Of a DNA stretch of 7,473 nucleotides, positions 6,703 to 7,473 are shown one piece after another. Position 1 is the first letter of the stretch; each line of letters opens with the position of its first letter. This DNA is from an uncultured Porphyromonadaceae bacterium (GTDB lineage Bacteria > Bacteroidota > Bacteroidia > Bacteroidales > Muribaculaceae): contig CALAVE010000004.1 in NCBI GenBank assembly GCA_937892215.1, forward strand, positions 1 to 7,473, given 5' to 3'. Made by a program: the position numbers and the translations under genes. The notes below the pieces were generated by a model that was not told the origin of the DNA, searched no databases, and saw only the letters and a list, made by a program, of their open reading frames with translations.

Positions 6703-7473
6703 ATGACAGAAGAGACAAGAAAGAGACGGCTGAAGGCACTGGAGGAACTGCTGGATGTGGTGGACACGCTACGCGAGCGCTGTCCGTGGGATTCAATCCA
6801 GACCAACGAGAGCCTGCGGCCCAACACCATAGAGGAAGCGATGGAACTGGCCGACGCGCTGCTGGGCGGTGACAAGAGCAAGATAGAGAAAGAACTGGGC
6901 GACGTTCTGCTACACGTGGTGCTGTACGCTCGAATTGGCGAAGAGACAGGGGACTACGATATAGCAAGCGTGTGTAATGCCTTAAGACAGAAACTCATTT
7001 TCCGACACCCTCACATCTACGGCACCGACACTGTGAGCGACGCCAATGAGGTGCTGGACCACTGGGAGCTGATAAAGATGAAAGAAAAAGACGGGAACAA
7101 GACCGTTCTGGGCGGGGTGCCAACCAGCCTGCCCTCGCTAATCAAGGCCGAGCGCATACAGGAGAAAGCTGCGCACGTGGGTTTCGACTGGGACCAGAAA
7201 GAGGACGTGTGGGAGAAGGTAAGAGAAGAGATGGCCGAGGTTGAAGCCGAGATGAAAAGCGGCAATGACGTGAATACCGAGAAGGAATTCGGCGACCTTC
7301 TGTTTGCCATAGTGAACGCCGCCCGCCTCTACGGGGTGGACCCGGAAGCCGCCCTCAGCGGCGCCTGCGACAAATTCCGCCGCCGTTTCACCTACCTTGA
7401 GGAGCAGACCCTGCGCAAGGGGCGCAAACTCTCCGACATGACCCTGGCCGAGATGGACGCCGTCTGGGACGAG
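6703..7473 (+). CDS. mazG: Nucleoside triphosphate pyrophosphohydrolase MazG (3' end cut by window)
   Basis: MazG hydrolyses nucleoside triphosphates to monophosphate and pyrophosphate in the cytoplasm, cleansing the pool of abnormal nucleotides. In E. coli it also lowers ppGpp. The frame is open for 257 codons to the edge. E. coli MazG has 263 residues, so only a few codons and the stop are probably missing. Both tandem all-alpha domains are present. The first has CPWD (27-30) with QT (33-34), then the metal-binding motif E45-X2-E48 and E64-X2-D67 within KELGDVLLHVV, and FRHPHIYG (100-107). The second has LGGVP (136-140), KAERIQEKAAHVGFDW (148-163), then E176-X2-E179 and E195-X2-D198 in EFGDLLFAIVN. 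All metal ligands are intact, so both domains look catalytically competent. Methionine takes the place of the tyrosine common in EEAYE-like versions of the first motif (EEAME). No mazEF genes are adjacent. The ATG at 6703 is chosen because it follows the promoter by the expected distance and gives a normal N-terminus. Confidence 0.93.
   Translation, partial: MTEETRKRRLKALEELLDVVDTLRERCPWDSIQTNESLRPNTIEEAMELADALLGGDKSKIEKELGDVLLHVVLYARIGEETGDYDIASVCNALRQKLIFRHPHIYGTDTVSDANEVLDHWELIKMKEKDGNKTVLGGVPTSLPSLIKAERIQEKAAHVGFDWDQKEDVWEKVREEMAEVEAEMKSGNDVNTEKEFGDLLFAIVNAARLYGVDPEAALSGACDKFRRRFTYLEEQTLRKGRKLSDMTLAEMDAVWDE

Noticed and set aside
3456..7473. A defence island linking the AbiE cassette with mazG
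   Set aside because: MazG here is the full two-domain housekeeping type, about 1.85 kb away, separated by two opposite-strand envelope genes. No nuclease, mazEF or other defence gene is present to support a link.

Overview
The window looks like a chromosomal segment of a Bacteroidales bacterium (Bacteroidota). The evidence is TAnnTTTG-type -7 boxes ahead of several genes, no Shine-Dalgarno sequences, and gene families typical of the phylum: a DUF4421-like surface protein, a PepSY-like periplasmic protein and a three-domain DsbD. The host genes are moderately GC-rich and almost every base is coding. No RNA gene, insertion sequence or CRISPR array was seen.

Left part (about 106-3334, + strand): a promoter at about 106-137 leads into dsbD (166-2145), a complete transmembrane disulfide reductase with all six expected redox cysteines. 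A 31 bp gap follows, then an unrecognised exported protein of 385 residues with seven cysteines after its signal peptide (2177-3334). The two are probably co-transcribed.

Middle part (about 3402-4852, + strand): a two-gene AbiE-type (type IV) toxin-antitoxin or abortive-infection cassette. The abiEi-like antitoxin/repressor (3456-4073) overlaps the abiEii-like nucleotidyltransferase toxin (4070-4852) by four bases. The striking element is a perfect 13 bp inverted repeat at 3402-3414 and 3433-3445 that brackets the -7 box of the cassette promoter. It is a convincing candidate operator for autoregulation.

Right part (4892-7473): two minus-strand genes, a PepSY-like small periplasmic protein with two internal repeats (6133-6561) and a DUF4421-like outer-membrane or surface protein (4892-6082). 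They probably form an operon read from a promoter at 6655-6626. Divergent from them, with an overlapping promoter region, is mazG (6703 to the window edge), encoding nucleoside triphosphate pyrophosphohydrolase. It remains open at the edge and is nearly complete at 257 codons.

The plus-strand genes favour the isoleucine codon ATA (up to 29 of 38 in dsbD), while the two minus-strand genes prefer ATC and ATT. The AbiE genes share the ATA habit of the other plus-strand genes. No entirely new system was found. The best lead is the operator architecture of the AbiE cassette.
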